Below are positions 28,416 through 40,223 of a stretch of DNA of 64,000 bases, in pieces. Within the stretch, counting starts at the first letter, position 1. Each line of letters opens with the position of its first letter. The translations under genes were made by a program, and so were the position numbers. The notes beneath the pieces were generated by a model. It saw nothing but the letters and a program-made list of their open reading frames with translations, did no database searches and had not been told where the DNA came from. The DNA comes from Panulirus ornatus (lineage: Eukaryota; Arthropoda; Malacostraca; Decapoda; Palinuridae), in contig NC_092238.1 in NCBI RefSeq assembly GCF_036320965.1, forward strand, positions 55,369,943 to 55,433,942, in the 5' to 3' direction.

Positions 28416-31190
28416 CTATTCCTGGCGTTTTTCTCGAAATATAGCTGAATTTGTAAGATATTTGTCTAAGCTACTTTTCAAGGTATTTGTAGTCTTAGCA
28501 TTCACTACGTCTGAAGGTAACTTATTCCAGTGCTCAACACACCTACAGGAAAAGAAGCTTTCCCCCACGTCCATTCTACAGCTTTTAACTTTGGATTTCA
28601 TTCCATTGTCCTGGTAACCGTATTTTCTTGCATCTTGAAAATATGGTCGTGATTTACTTTATCAAACCTCTTCAAAATTTTGAACACATGGACTAAATTT
28701 GCGTGAAAACTACTTTTTTTCTTTTTTAAGGGAGAGGAGTTCCAATGGTTTTAACCTCTCTTCGTGTCCCAGGTTTCTAAAGTATGGAATTAATTTTGTC
28801 GCATGTCTTTGTACTTTCTTTAATTTTTCCTCTCCTCTTTTATAGTTTGGGGACCAAAACTGGACTGCATATACAAGGTGTGGTCTTACTAGAGATTATG
28901 GAGTGTGAGAATTGCTTCTGGTGTCTTGTAATCTATGTTCCTGGATAAATCCTAACATTTGGTTGCCTTTTTTACTTGGTGCCTTCATGTATTTTAGTTA
29001 GAGAGTTTCCGAATAGTTTGTAGTCGTAACGTAGTTTCTTGTCTTCAAATTGCATAACTTCATTTGCCATCTATCTGACCACTCTGCTAGTAAGTTAAGA
29101 TCTCATTGAATCATTTCGCAGTCCTGCCTGTTTACAGCTATACCTCCTAGTCTAATATTGCCAGCAAATTTGGAGATCTTAGATATGAGACTGAGTTCTA
29201 GGTCATTAATGTATATCATGAAGATAATTGGCCATAGGACCGACCCCTGTGGCACACTACCCGTTACGTCTAGACAATCTGAGGCTTCGCTGTTTGATAT
29301 TACACACTGCCTTCTTACAGTAAGCCTGTCTCTGATCCATGTACAGACTTCTTCACCGATTCCGTGCGTTTTATATAAAAGTCTCTCGTGAGGTACTTCA
29401 TCGGAAACTTTTGGAAATCTAAATATACTACTTTAGACGGTGCTTTTTCGTCCCAATTTTGATAAATAAAAAAAAATTTCTAGAAAATTTGACAGACAGA
29501 ACCTTCTATAGCGGAAACCGTGTTGGTTGTCCGATATAATGTTGCGATCTTCTAGAAACGAAACAGATTTATCTCATCATTTTTTCCATCATTTTACCTG
29601 ACACTGACGTAAGGTTAATTGGGCAGTACTTCAAGGTATTTTTGTCTCTTTTTATGTATAGGATTAGCGTTTATCAGTTTCCAGTCCGTTGGCACCTAAC
29701 CATCTCATAGAGATATGTTGAATATTTTTGTTATGGGGTATATCAGCTCTCTCATGACCTCTTAGAAATTTTGGAGCTAAGTTTTCTGGGCCGTTGCGTT
29801 TGTTAGGAAATAACTGGGTCAGGTCTTTAAGTAATTAAGAGCTCTTCATTTTTCTAACCTTTAACACATCATCAGATCCTTGGAGCATTTCCATTGCTTG
29901 TGGTATTCGAGATGTTTCTTCAATTGTAAATGCGGAGTAAAAGGAACAGTTTAGTATGGTAGCCATTTCCTTGTCGTCAGTAGTTAGTATTTCATATTCT
30001 TTTCGTTAATGGTCCAATTCCTTCTTTTACTGTTTTCCTTTGCCTTATATATTTGGAGAATTCCTTTGGATAATTAACTTTGAAGGGTATTGTTTTTTCT
30101 TTATCACGTTTACTCAGTCTTATGACCTTTTTACATTCTCTTTTTGGATTTTGATTAATTACTGGCGATATTCATCGTTTCCTATTGTCTTTCTTATGTT
30201 TTCTTCTTTTAGCAAATTAGTCATTTTATTTTCCAATTCATCCATGATGGTTTTGAGATAGTAATACTCGATTCGAAAAGTTTTTTTTTAGAATCATTCC
30301 ACATTTCTTTTACTGGGTGAACGTCAAAAAGTTTTGTTCAATTGGTATTGCGAATTTCGTGTCAAATGCTTTCAAAATTTGCTCGCCTGTAATCTGGGAT
30401 CAAGAATTTGTTGTCTTTATTACATAATCTAAGTTTTCCTCTAATCTAATCAAAATGTGATCGCTGTTTGAAAAACTCTCACTTACTTCCCAAGAGCTGA
30501 TTACGTTTGTGTCGCTGGTAAGAACAAGATCAGGAATGTTTTTACCTCTAGTTGGTGTCTTGATTAACTGTTCTAGAAAAGCTTCTTCAATCAGTTCCTT
30601 TAGTCTCGTTCTCTCTCAGTCACCTGTTAACGTGTTCCAGTTAATGTTTGGACTGTTGAAGCCTCCTACTATTATAACCTCTTTCCTGATTAATATAGTT
30701 TTGATATCATTGTATAGTATCTTATCGTTGTCCTCTTTTTCCTTAGGAAGTCTGTGAATAACGCTGCGACGTAATTTACTTCTGAACTTGTCGGAAATGT
30801 CAATATGTAGAGTCGTAAGTGTGTGTGTCTACATTGTTTATTTCAACAGCACTCAAATTGCTATCAACGTAGATCAAAACTCCACCACCTACTCTGTATA
30901 AGCGATCTTTCGTAAAAGTTTGTGTCTGGGCATTGCTAACTCGGCGATGAAATGTTTATTATCAGAGTTTACCCACGTTTCTGTGATTACAATTGGGCTT
31001 GGTTTCTCAGCAACTGCATGGGATATAGATTCATCGCGTTTCGTAATAATGCTCCGGGCATTTGCGTATATTAAACTTATTTTCCTTAGAGTTGATTTCT
31101 GGACAGAATTTGCCTTTTTAACTGTCGATATGCGTGTTTGTATTATTACTGTTAATGTCTGCGTGTGCCGTAGCGGGAGCGAGACGGTTC
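28416..31190 (-). pseudogene. CR1 ORF2 (endonuclease-reverse transcriptase), broken
   Basis: EN blocks: ITETWVNSDNKHF (about 30970), GGGVLIYVDSNLSAVE (about 30870), IIVGGFNSPNINW (about 30660, family GDFN changed to GGFN), PTRGKNIPDLVLT (about 30540) and SNSDHILIRLE (about 30450). RT and C-terminal blocks: SVPQGSVLWPIIFMIYINDL (about 29230), then KFAGNIRL at 29160 where the family has FADD, so both catalytic Asp are lost; LLAEWSDRWQMKLC (about 29070); AVQFWSPNYKRGEEKLKKVQ (about 28850); and the tail WNKLPSDVVNAKT (about 28530). Multiple frame changes separate the blocks. Not functional. Confidence 0.72.
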
Positions 31191-31599
31191 TTCATCTGTT
31201 TTGGGTTCGCCGCCTTACTCTGAACCCACTCCGCACTGGATCCTACTAGCCTTGTTCCTACAAATTACCTGAGAGTTGACTTGTAACTGTGCTAACCCGC
31301 TGATTATAACTCCCGAATTGTCCCTAACTGACCCTACTTGACCTTTCTTTGCTATTTCCTCTGCCTGTGAGGTTTACCGCTACTCCCCAAGAATCAATGC
31401 CGCCAAGGTCGCATCTATCATCTACCGGTACCTATATTATAGTCAAACTGGACGTCTTGTCTTTCATATCCTGTTCACACTCAGATTTCCCTTGCACCGA
31501 CACACCTCCCACAGCAACCCCCTCACCCTTCCCCCATTCTCCAGTTCCTTCGTTAGCTCGACCGTGATTTGCTTTCCTCTATAGTTTATCTCCATCAAA

Positions 31600-32450
31600 G
31601 AAAAGACTTAATGTTCTCGTGCAGTACTCTGCCAAGGCTCGCTTTCCCTATTCCATTTGAGTGAAGACCATCTCTAGTGTACAGATTTATCATGACAAAA
31701 GTGGTCGCTCAGGTCTTAACTAAACCCACTATCCTCCTCCCTTCAGAGAGCTTCGATTCTTCTGTTTATCCCCAGTATTCTTCTGAGAGTACAGGAAACG
31801 ACATCATACATTGGCAGCAATTCCTACGTTATAAGCTTCCTACTACTTTCTTTGAACTTGCTAATAAATTCTCCAAACTTGTGTAATACTTCTTCCGATC
31901 TGCCATTAACTGCATCGTTCGTCCTCACCTGAACGACAAAAATCACATCACTATATCGTCAAACTTATCTAGAAAGTGTTCCTTCCCAGCACTGCATAAC
32001 ACATGTTTCTCCTATTTCTACCCTTAGCACAGAACTTCTGGTCCTGATGTCTGACGAAAGATTTCCCGACCAGGATGATGCTACGATCCTCCTGTACTTC
32101 ATCAACTAGTACGTTAAACCTATTGTGAGTGGAAAGTTCGCTGCTAGTAAGTTGTTCAGTAATGCGGCGACATGTTTTCCTTGAAAGTTGGAAGTACCTT
32201 CCAACTTCATCTCATCGGTTGCTATTCTGCTATCTAAACTAGCTACCCTGCATGATATGCTTGTGTCTATTTCGCATCGTAACCGTTTTTACTGCCAAGA
32301 ACCTAGCTTCCTCTTCCCACCCTTTCATCCTAACATCCAGTTTTCCAAGGATTCGCTGTTTTTTCTAACACCTACCGAAATCCTGTCAAATATATCGCAG
32401 ACCAAACAAGAAGTGTGCTCACCTTTTCTGAGGAGCCATATTCTAGGATT
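31600..32450 (-). pseudogene. CR1 ORF1 with esterase-like domain, broken
   Basis: Minus-strand blocks: LEKLDVRMKGWEEEARFLAV (about 32340, coiled-coil-like), NRFNVLVDEVQEDRSIILVG then KSFVRHQDQKFC (32120-32030; the esterase GDS-type start, here GKS, so the nucleophile neighbourhood is altered), VVQVRTNDAVNGRSEEVLHK (about 31935, the GTND-like block) and RDGLHSNGIGKASLGR (about 31655, the catalytic Asp-His block). Frames change between blocks. The domain is known from CR1-like elements; its role in transposition is not settled. Confidence 0.68.
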
Positions 32451-32679
32451 TCACTAAGATTCAAGTGAGAAACTAAGGGTCAGCAAGCGCGTCGCTAGAG
32501 CACGTCTGTCCTCGACAAGGCTCAGATGTTGTAACGTAGAGACGTAGAATTCGATTCACTGTTGCCAACCATCATGAATGAAATATTTTCACTGGGCTAC
32601 GATATGATTGTGCGTCATTCACTGTACCTTTACAGATTACTTGACAAATATCAAATAAGTATTTTTTGATCGGTGCTCA

Positions 32680-33960
32680 GTTCATCAGAGTCTACTTCAA
32701 TATCTTCTGATTGATAGCCTTGAAATCTATATCAACTGGAATTTTTTCACTGTTTGGTAACTGTTTGCCAGCTTCTTCTGTAAATCCAAGCGGTCCACTT
32801 GTTTTACCATCCATGGTTGTGATCAGATGCCTTAAAAGCAACTCATCAGCATAAAGGCGGTAAATAACTTGCCAATATTTTGTTCTAGAAGTGTTATTAC
32901 TCCATTTTTAGAGTCTGTATTTAGAGTAGTACCATCGCACCAAACTGCTCTCAAATATGTTAAATCAACATCTGGTGAAACAAGAAAACCTTGCATTTCT
33001 TTTGCAATATCACTGCCATTAACAGAATTCGGAGTAACTTGGGTAAATGAATTTCTATTATCTTTGTAGAAGATGGGCATGCTTTTCATTCAAAGATTTT
33101 AAGATCTGCTGCCTTTATTCTCTAGCAATAGTTTTATCCTTGCACCCATCAAAGAAAATGGCAAAAGAATTAGTTGTGTGCTTTTTGCCTTTCACGGCGA
33201 ATTTTGTTTCTGTCAATAACTAAATTGGTATTACTTTCATCAATTTCACCTATATCCCGCATTAGTGAACTGAAAATAGTTGCAGCTGCCCTGTCTGATA
33301 CGCCTGTTCTGTCACAAGCGCGTGCGACAGCTGAAAGATTAGAAGTCAGTTTCTTTTTATTGAAATCTTTCATGGCATCAGGAGGTAACTCTGTTTCATA
33401 GTCTAATGTCTCATATGAGTTTGTCTCTGATTCTGAAGATGAAGGAAAAACTAAAGATATGAAGATGAATTACCAGACCTTTTTCTCATCCTCAGGCTTT
33501 CTTGATGGTCTACATCTCCAATCATTATCTCTCTGGCCTTTGATCAATCAAATATTCATTCTCATTTCTATGAACTTTCTTTATAGCTGGACAATTACAA
33601 GAATTCCAATCTGGACATTACAAGCAGCAATATCAAGGAGCGTTCCTGCATGCTTCTGATATTCATTGAGCTTCACCTGATACAAGGCAGGATCTTTTCT
33701 ATCTTTATAGTGATATAAACGTCTGTTGCATTTTGTATGATAATTACTGATCATATCTCTACTACGTTTTTTGATATGTCACCAAAGGATAGACTGTACT
33801 TAAATGTAGCAGGAGCTGTGCGATTTGGTAGGCTCCTAAGTGACCCTACACGTGCGTTTTGGTAAAAAAAATACAGTCCACGAAGAGCAGACCCAACTCT
33901 CTCCTTTCCGAATAGGTTTTGATCTAATATAATGTTCGCAGTGTATGAAATAGTCTCAAG
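32680..33960 (-). pseudogene. broken member of an unnamed multicopy arthropod protein family
   Basis: Minus-strand coding blocks in several frames: KERVGSALRGLYFFYQN (about 33890), LLDIAACN and a Cys-containing stretch (about 33640), ARACDRTGVSDRAAATI (about 33320), IDRNKIRRERQK (about 33200), VTPNSVNGSDIAKEMQGFL (about 33030), WCDGTTLNTDSKNGVITLLE (about 32920) and LLRHLITTMDGKTSGPLGF (about 32800). From memory, proteins with the order ACDR-GVSDR, then CDGT-NTG, then LRH-DGKTSGP are found in many copies in arthropods and cnidarians and are annotated only as uncharacterised. I know no established function. Frameshifts and stops between blocks make this copy a pseudogene, or less likely several exons. 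It sits between two CR1 elements. Confidence 0.5.
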
Positions 33961-34199
33961 GTTAGTAACAGCAGCGTTAGAGGGAAACTATATTAGTGCT
34001 ATTTCCTAATCTTAGACATAAGCAATAAAGATTTTTTCGTTGAACACTCATATCTAGGGTACGCTCTGTTTAAAAGGGATTGAGTTAACAAAGCAGGTGG
34101 TGATGTCCTGAGATTTGTTTAAGCTTATCTAAATCCCATAGTTAAAACTGCTGTAGCGTTAAGAATGACGACTTCATTTTTGTAGAAATTTGAGATAAA

Positions 34200-36290
34200 C
34201 AAACAACAGGGGTAGAGGAAATATTCTATGATCCGTTGCCAGAAATTTGTAATGAACAAGATTCTATCATAGTCGAAGATTTTAGTAAATCGATTTCAAA
34301 ATGGGGAGAATCCGTTTTCAGTAGCGCCAGGCGTGGACTCCTAAGTTTCCTTGATAGTGCCCTAAACCAATATGTCGAGAAACCTACTCGCGCCGAAAAT
34401 ATATTAGATTTATTTCTAACTACAAATGAGGATCATGTTAATCATGCTTGAGTTGAATTTTCTTTCAGTAATAATGATCACCGACAAATTACTTTTGAGG
34501 TCGCTTTCAACACTGCATGCAAAGTTGGTCAACATTACATACGCGAAAAAATACCCGATTTCAAACATGAAAATTTGAATGATCTTCGTTTCGATCTTCA
34601 CAGGCAAACTTGGGATGATGCAGTCAATGAAAACGATATGAACGTAGCTTAGAAAAGCTTTAGAAAACCTTTCAAAGCACAGAGGAAACATATATGCCAT
34701 TTGCATTGCAGACGATCTGTTTTCTAAACAAAACCAAGGTGGTGGAACGGTGAAATAAAAAATGCCTGTTTTCTAATAAAGCTACATATAAGAGACTCAG
34801 ACAACCAGATGGCAAACATGATAGAGAGAGTTCTGTAAATTTGTGTTGAGAAATTGTGTCAGAGTAAACGTCAATGTGAAGCATATATTCCTGAAAATAA
34901 CAAAGAAAATCTTTGAGAGTTTTACAGTTGTATTAGAAGCAAGAGAGTCATTCCCTAGGCAATTGGTCCATTGATCAAGGAAAACAATTACTTGGTTAAA
35001 GTCAACGAAGCGACGGCAAATATATTAGATGACATGTTTTCATCCGTATTGACGATCAAAGACACAACCCATGTCCCAGATTGAGTTTCATTGATAAGAG
35101 AAAGTAAATTTCTTCAACAATGTAACATAAAAGACAAAGACAAACTTTCAATAATAGATTGAGTTAAAATGAATAAAAATTTGCCAAAAGAAGTAAGAAG
35201 TCACTGGCCTAAAATTATCGTCCTATTAGTTTAACGTTTGTTATTTTAAAACTAATGAAAACGATCGTTCGAGATAAAGTTGTAAACCATTTAGAGGACC
35301 ACACTTGAGAAAAAATTCTCATTATAGTTTTCGACGAAATCGCTCATGTCTGACAGATTTGCATGATTCCTTTCACGATATAATCAACATGTTTGATTGG
35401 CCGTAAACGAAGAGTTATATTTAATGGTTAAACCTCTCTTTCTCATATATATCTATGATATTGATAATTGGTTCATTGAAAGATATTAGAATTCGCTGAT
35501 GATTAAAAGCTGGAAACTAATCTACATATGAACTTGAACATCTACACCTTCCAACTAAAGTAGACAAACTGATGAACTTGGCTCATAAGTGGCAAAAGGT
35601 TTTACATTTTACATTTTTTTCGTTTTACATTTCGGGAATAAAAACGAAAAGGCAAGCTCCTGTATGAATTCTGTTGAAACACAAAAGGTAAATGAGGTAA
35701 AAGACTTGGGCGTAATTGTCCCTTGTCACCTGAAACTAATTAAGCTGTGCATAAGCAGTGAAAAGAGCGAACAAAATTCTTGAATTCATAGGTAAGGCCT
35801 TCGAATTTAAGTTCAGGGATATCCTCCTTATTTTCTACGTCATTGGTTTGTCCACATCTTGTATGACGTGTTCAGTTTTGGTCGTTCTACATTTAAAAAG
35901 ACATAGGAAGAATGGAAAGAGTACAACGTCGAAATTCCAAGAAGGTTCTTGGACTGAGAAACAAATCCCTCAAGGCCAAACTTGTATCTAATTAACTTAG
36001 GAAAAAGAGGGATAAAAGGTGATCTAATACAAGTATTCAAAATGACCAAAGGTTTCGATAATCTTGATAAAAGGACTTACTTAAAGACTTGATTCGTCTG
36101 ATTTCATTCGCAGTAATGGATACAAACTTGTGGGCAAACATTTTTCTTCGAATGAGGCGAAGTACTTTTTTTTCAATAGTATTGTTGACCTATAGAACTA
36201 TTTGCCAGTTAAGTGGTCGAGAGCGTTGCTATAGATATGCCTAAGAATAGACTTGATAGATACTTCGCTTGAAGTGCATGATTTTCGTAA
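34200..36290 (+). mobile_element. CR1-type LINE ORF2, decayed plus copy
   Basis: Plus-strand blocks in order: IVEDFSKSISKWG (34270, EN GDFN region), NQYVEKPTRAENILDLFLT (34365), VEFSFSNNDHRQITFEV (34452, EN Ser-Asp-His region), PRWWNGEI (about 34732), PISLTFVILKLMKTIV (about 35221), EFADD at 35490 with an immediate stop, VNEVKDLGVIVPCHLK (35690), KRANKILEFIGKAFEFKFRD (35760), VQFWSFYIKD-like residues (about 35870) and ERVQRRNSKKVLGLRNKSLK (about 35915). Frameshifts are frequent. The family is close to, but not the same copy as, the minus CR1 at 28350-32460. Confidence 0.65.
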
Positions 36291-36469
36291 TTTGAGCCTC
36301 CATAGTCACAATGAGTATTTGCAGGTTGTTCTCTTTGTATCATCTGTACACATTTTAACTTTTATCACACTAAGCTGTGAATTTCTGATATCTTCCATTA
36401 TCACAAACACCCTCATAAGGACCCAGTGGTCCGTTGCTATTTGTGTCTTTTGATATCTGTTTATATTAC

Positions 36470-36690
36470 AAATAAGATCCTTGTTCTTGTGCTAGAACTA
36501 AATCTAGTAATGTTCATTCCGCGAGGAGGTTTTTCAACTAGATATATTAGAGCAATATCAAGCAAGTTTAGCTGGAGCTCGTGACTGGAGAGCCTGGAAA
36601 GGAATGATCCTCACTTAGATATCGGTATCTTAAATATCCCCCAGTATAATCGAATTTCGTTCGTTACATATTTGTGCTAACTAGGCATGA
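36470..36690 (-). pseudogene. CR1-type endonuclease fragment
   Basis: Minus reading gives EDHSFPGSPVTSSS (about 36600), LLDIALIYLVEKPPRGMNI (about 36560) and an FSSSTRT-like end (about 36500). This resembles the EN segment between the GDFN and SDH motifs of CR1 LINEs, frameshifted. It is short and old, and the alignment is by eye only. Confidence 0.4.
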
Positions 36691-38927
36691 AGGTTTTCTT
36701 TTACCACTGGTGTCTCTGCCAGAGGACTTCAAACTAATTCTACTGTTATATTCTTACGAAGTTTATACTTGCTTTTTACAAAACAATGCCAATATGATAA
36801 AAGAAAAATGCTACATTTCTAAGCAGAGGATTAAGATTAGGTTCCTTTAATAACAAGACATGACTCTGCTTTCTTTCCCCTATCACTCCTAAATAGTGTT
36901 CCCCGGATAGTGTATTCGATAAGGAATCCTTTTCTTTCATTATGTAACCAAAATCTTAATGTATTTGTCTATATTTTGCTTTTTTTACATTACTCCGTCC
37001 ATTTACATGAATTATCATGATTTATGACTCGGACGATGCGAGAGGCGTTTTATAAAGCTGTTGCTTACTTTTACTTTTTTTTTACCAACAGAGACAGAAC
37101 CCAGATTTCAGCTCGTCAGGTCGCAAGTAAAATTGCTATCACAGGTTTACGGGATCATTTCCTTCCTGTAAACTGTGCTTCACCAATGAATTATTGAGAC
37201 TGAGCGCTTTGCTGAAGGTGTTCCTGGTGCTGACCCTGACCAACACTTCTGAACGTATGTTACTCGTAGGTTCAGGCCCTTTGGGTCTCCTCTGCTTGGT
37301 CCTCTTGAGGGGTTACCATACTCTTCTTCAGTGCCACCACGCTATCTCATCCTGGCTACCACACCCTCTCTCACCACCACCACTCCCTTCCTCCTTGGTT
37401 ACAACACTACTCCTTAGATATAATACCCTCCCTCATCAGCACCACTCCTGGCACCACACCCTGAATGGCGGTTGGCTTTGTTTTGTAGTACAGTCATTCA
37501 TTCCCCATATTGCCGGCATTACCCTGCTGCCAATAGTTTATTTATGAATTGTAAGCAACTGTGTATGGACTGGGTTAGTTATCGAGCGCCTGGCAACTTC
37601 CTCGCCACATCTCAGAACGAGACGGACGGACAGGAGCACCTTGATATAGCATCGCTTAGTGTTGTTTATAAAACGACAAACAAGTTAGTAACATTTTCGT
37701 GGATACAGTGTTGGTTTTTTCATGATAGACCATGATAGACCAAAAATTCTCCTCTACGGTGCTGGCTACATCATCTGCCGTGACACCTGAAAAGCAAAAC
37801 TGTTCACAACAGGAAAGGTTCCTAGCATAAAGATCCTCCACATGACTTCGGATGATAGACTCACCTGTGTTCATTGTCCTTGTCAACATACAAAAACCGT
37901 TTATTTTATTGTTGTTAGTGGTAACATCGACTTACATTTGATGGACCTAAAACCTTCGCTGTACAACTTTGTAGGGTCGCTTTACCTCTGTGGGAGAAGC
38001 AGGATTACTTTTGTATACTTCAACTTCCACAGCAGTAACACATGACTACGGACCCAGGAAACTGGTTTCAACGATATTCTGAAAGGCATCTACTCTGTGT
38101 GTAAGAATATTTATCTTATCAGCAACGGTAGTCAGCCTTCCCTCCAGAATTCGTCTGTTTTGGTACATATCGCAAAACAAAGGCATGATAAGGAAAATTA
38201 AAATAACTGGACAAAGTTTTCCACTACAGACAAAAAACTCTGCTGAACCTGCGGGCATGCTGTGAATATAAATGAAATTCAGTATTACTTAAAACAAAAC
38301 CGTATACGACCTGGGCTCCCGACCTTATGACCTCTGATCGCGTTCCTTAAGCTTCGTTCAGGAAGTCTACCTCTTTTTCGCAAGGAGAATTTGCTCCTTC
38401 ACCTCAAATGGCCTTAAGAAGTATTTTGACTTTCTTTTTTACATATCAAGTTACAGTGCTTCTCGATACTAAAAAATGGAACATGGCTACAAAGAAAAAA
38501 CCAAAAACCAAAGTAACACAAACCTCTGCCTCAAAAGATGTAGAGATAAAGCAGGAAATATACTAGAACTTGGGTATTAGGGTGGACCTTACTAACAAAG
38601 TCAGGGGCCACACACAGCAGGCACTTCCGTTTTCTGTAAATGCTGCCACATTATGTTCCCTTATTTCTTCGAGAATTACGTCTTATAGATTAGATGTACG
38701 TCTCAATCAATAACATATAATTTACATATAATTTTGTTGTTGGTTAAGGAAGGTCTGAGGAGGGCAATTATTGAGTTGCTCAGATAATGATGGAAAGTTA
38801 AAAACGAGAGAGGTATATACGAACATACTGTAGATAAGATTTCACCAAAGTTTGAGTTAATTCGATCTTGAATAACTATTAACGATGGTCCAACTTTCAT
38901 AATACTCAAAATACTTGTTGTCCAAGA
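36691..38927. other. no confident gene; possible unique sequence
   Basis: No transposon blocks recognised. A His/Ser/Pro/Leu-rich plus frame at 37194-37547 looks like low-complexity chance coding. A 10-bp tandem duplicate (CATGATAGAC twice) lies at 37719-37738. One exon-like segment on minus is listed separately. Confidence 0.45.
38046..38264 (-). other. candidate host exon with signal-anchor-like ORF
   Basis: Minus-strand ORF of 70 codons starting MPAGSAEFFVC, with a hydrophobic stretch VILIFLIMPLF at about residues 19-29 and then a charged, heptad-like stem (ILEGRLTTVADKINILTHRV). The start codon sits one base after TTTATATTCACAG, which fits a 3' splice site. The length and layout would suit the first coding exon of a type II membrane protein, but no clear 5' splice donor is seen before the stop and no homologue is recognised. 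Chance is a real alternative. Confidence 0.2.
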
Positions 38928-39027
38928 NNNNNNNNNNNNNNNNNNNNNNNNNNNNNNNNNNNNNNNNNNNNNNNNNNNNNNNNNNNNNNNNNNNNNNNNN
39001 NNNNNNNNNNNNNNNNNNNNNNNNNNN
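38928..39027. other. assembly gap of 100 N
   Basis: Exactly 100 N, the usual placeholder for a gap of unknown size. Right of it the sequence begins inside an RTE LINE linker, so at least part of that element is hidden. Confidence 0.99.
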
Positions 39028-40223
39028 CTCTCAGCCCAACTCTCATTTGCCCTCTTTTTCACCTCTTGTACCTTTCTCTTGAACTCCTGCCTGTTTCTTT
39101 TGTACATCATCCACTCATTTGCATTTTTTCCCTGCAAAAATCGTACAAATGCCTCTCTCTTCTTTTTCACTAACAATCTTACTTCTTCATCCCACCACTC
39201 ACTACCCTTGCTAATGAACCCACCTCCCACGCTTCTCATACCACAAGCATCTTTTGCGCAATTCATCACTGCTTTCCTAGATACATCCCCTTCCTCAAAC
39301 ACTCCCATTAACTCCTTTGTTCTCATCTTTTTCCATTCTGTTCTCAGTCTCTCCTGGTACTTCCTCACACAAGTCTCCTTCCCAAGCTCACTTACTCTCA
39401 CCACTCTCTTCACCCCAGCATTCTCTCTTCTTTTCTGAAAACCCATACAAAGCTTCACCTTCGCCTCCACAAGATGATGATCAGACATCCCTCCAGTTGC
39501 ACCTCTCAGCACATTAACATCCAAAAGTCTCTCTTTCGCACGCCTGTCAATTAAAACTTAATCCAATAACGCTCTCTGGCCATCTCTCCTACTTACATAC
39601 GTATACTTATGTATATCTCGCTTTCTAAACCAGGTATTCCCAACCACCAGTCCTTTTTCAGCACATAAATCAACAACCTCTTCATCATTTCCATTTACAA
39701 CACTGAACACCCCATATATACCAATCATTCCCTCAACTGCCACATTACTCACCTTTGCATTCAAGTCACCCATCACAATAACCCAGTCTTGTGCATCAAA
39801 ACCACTAACACACTCATTCAGCTGCTCTCAAAATACTTGCCTCTCATGATCTTTCTCCTCATGCCCATGTTCATATGCACCAATAATCACCCATTTCTCT
39901 CCACCATCTTTCAGTTTTACCCATATTAATCTAGAATTTACTTTCCTACACTCTATCACATACTCCCACAACTCCTGTTTCAGGATTAGTGCTACTCCTG
40001 CTCTTCCTCTTGTCCTCTCACTAACCCCTGACTTTACTCCCAAGATATTCCCAAACCACTCTTCCACTTTACCCTTAAACTTCATTTCACTCACAGCCAA
40101 AGCATCCGGGTTCCTTTCATCAAACATACTACCTATCTCTCCTTTTTTCACATCTTGGTTACATCCACACACATTTAGACACCCCAATCTGAGCCTACGA
40201 GGAGAATGAGCACTCCCCGCGTG
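39028..40223 (-). mobile_element. RTE LINE 5' half, probably the inverted segment of 40221-41958
   Basis: Minus coding from residue about 8 of the family protein (GSAHSPRRLRLG near 40216) through EN (LAVSEMKF where the family has LSETKL, GDLNAKVSN, SDHHLVEAKV) into the linker (RNRQEFKRKVQEVKKRANES), where it meets the N gap. The ATG and 5' UTR are missing. Disruptions: KLN in place of NVLID near 39555, and a frame break around 39777-39835. Confidence 0.8.

Larger units (their letters stand above)
28350..32460 (-). mobile_element. CR1-type LINE, nearly full length but inactivated
   Basis: About 4.1 kb on minus: a coiled-coil-like region and esterase ORF1 (32450-31600), then APE endonuclease (31080-30430), RT (about 29900-28650) and the conserved C-terminal tail ending at 28416. 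All domains are in canonical order, but frameshifts and stops occur throughout and the RT catalytic motif is mutated. No target-site duplication or tail was recognised. Confidence 0.75.

Noticed and set aside
37194..37547. 117-codon plus frame MRLSALLKVFLV with a possible signal peptide
   Set aside because: After the hydrophobic start it is a low-complexity His/Ser/Pro/Leu stretch from CA/CT-rich DNA with no recognisable domain.
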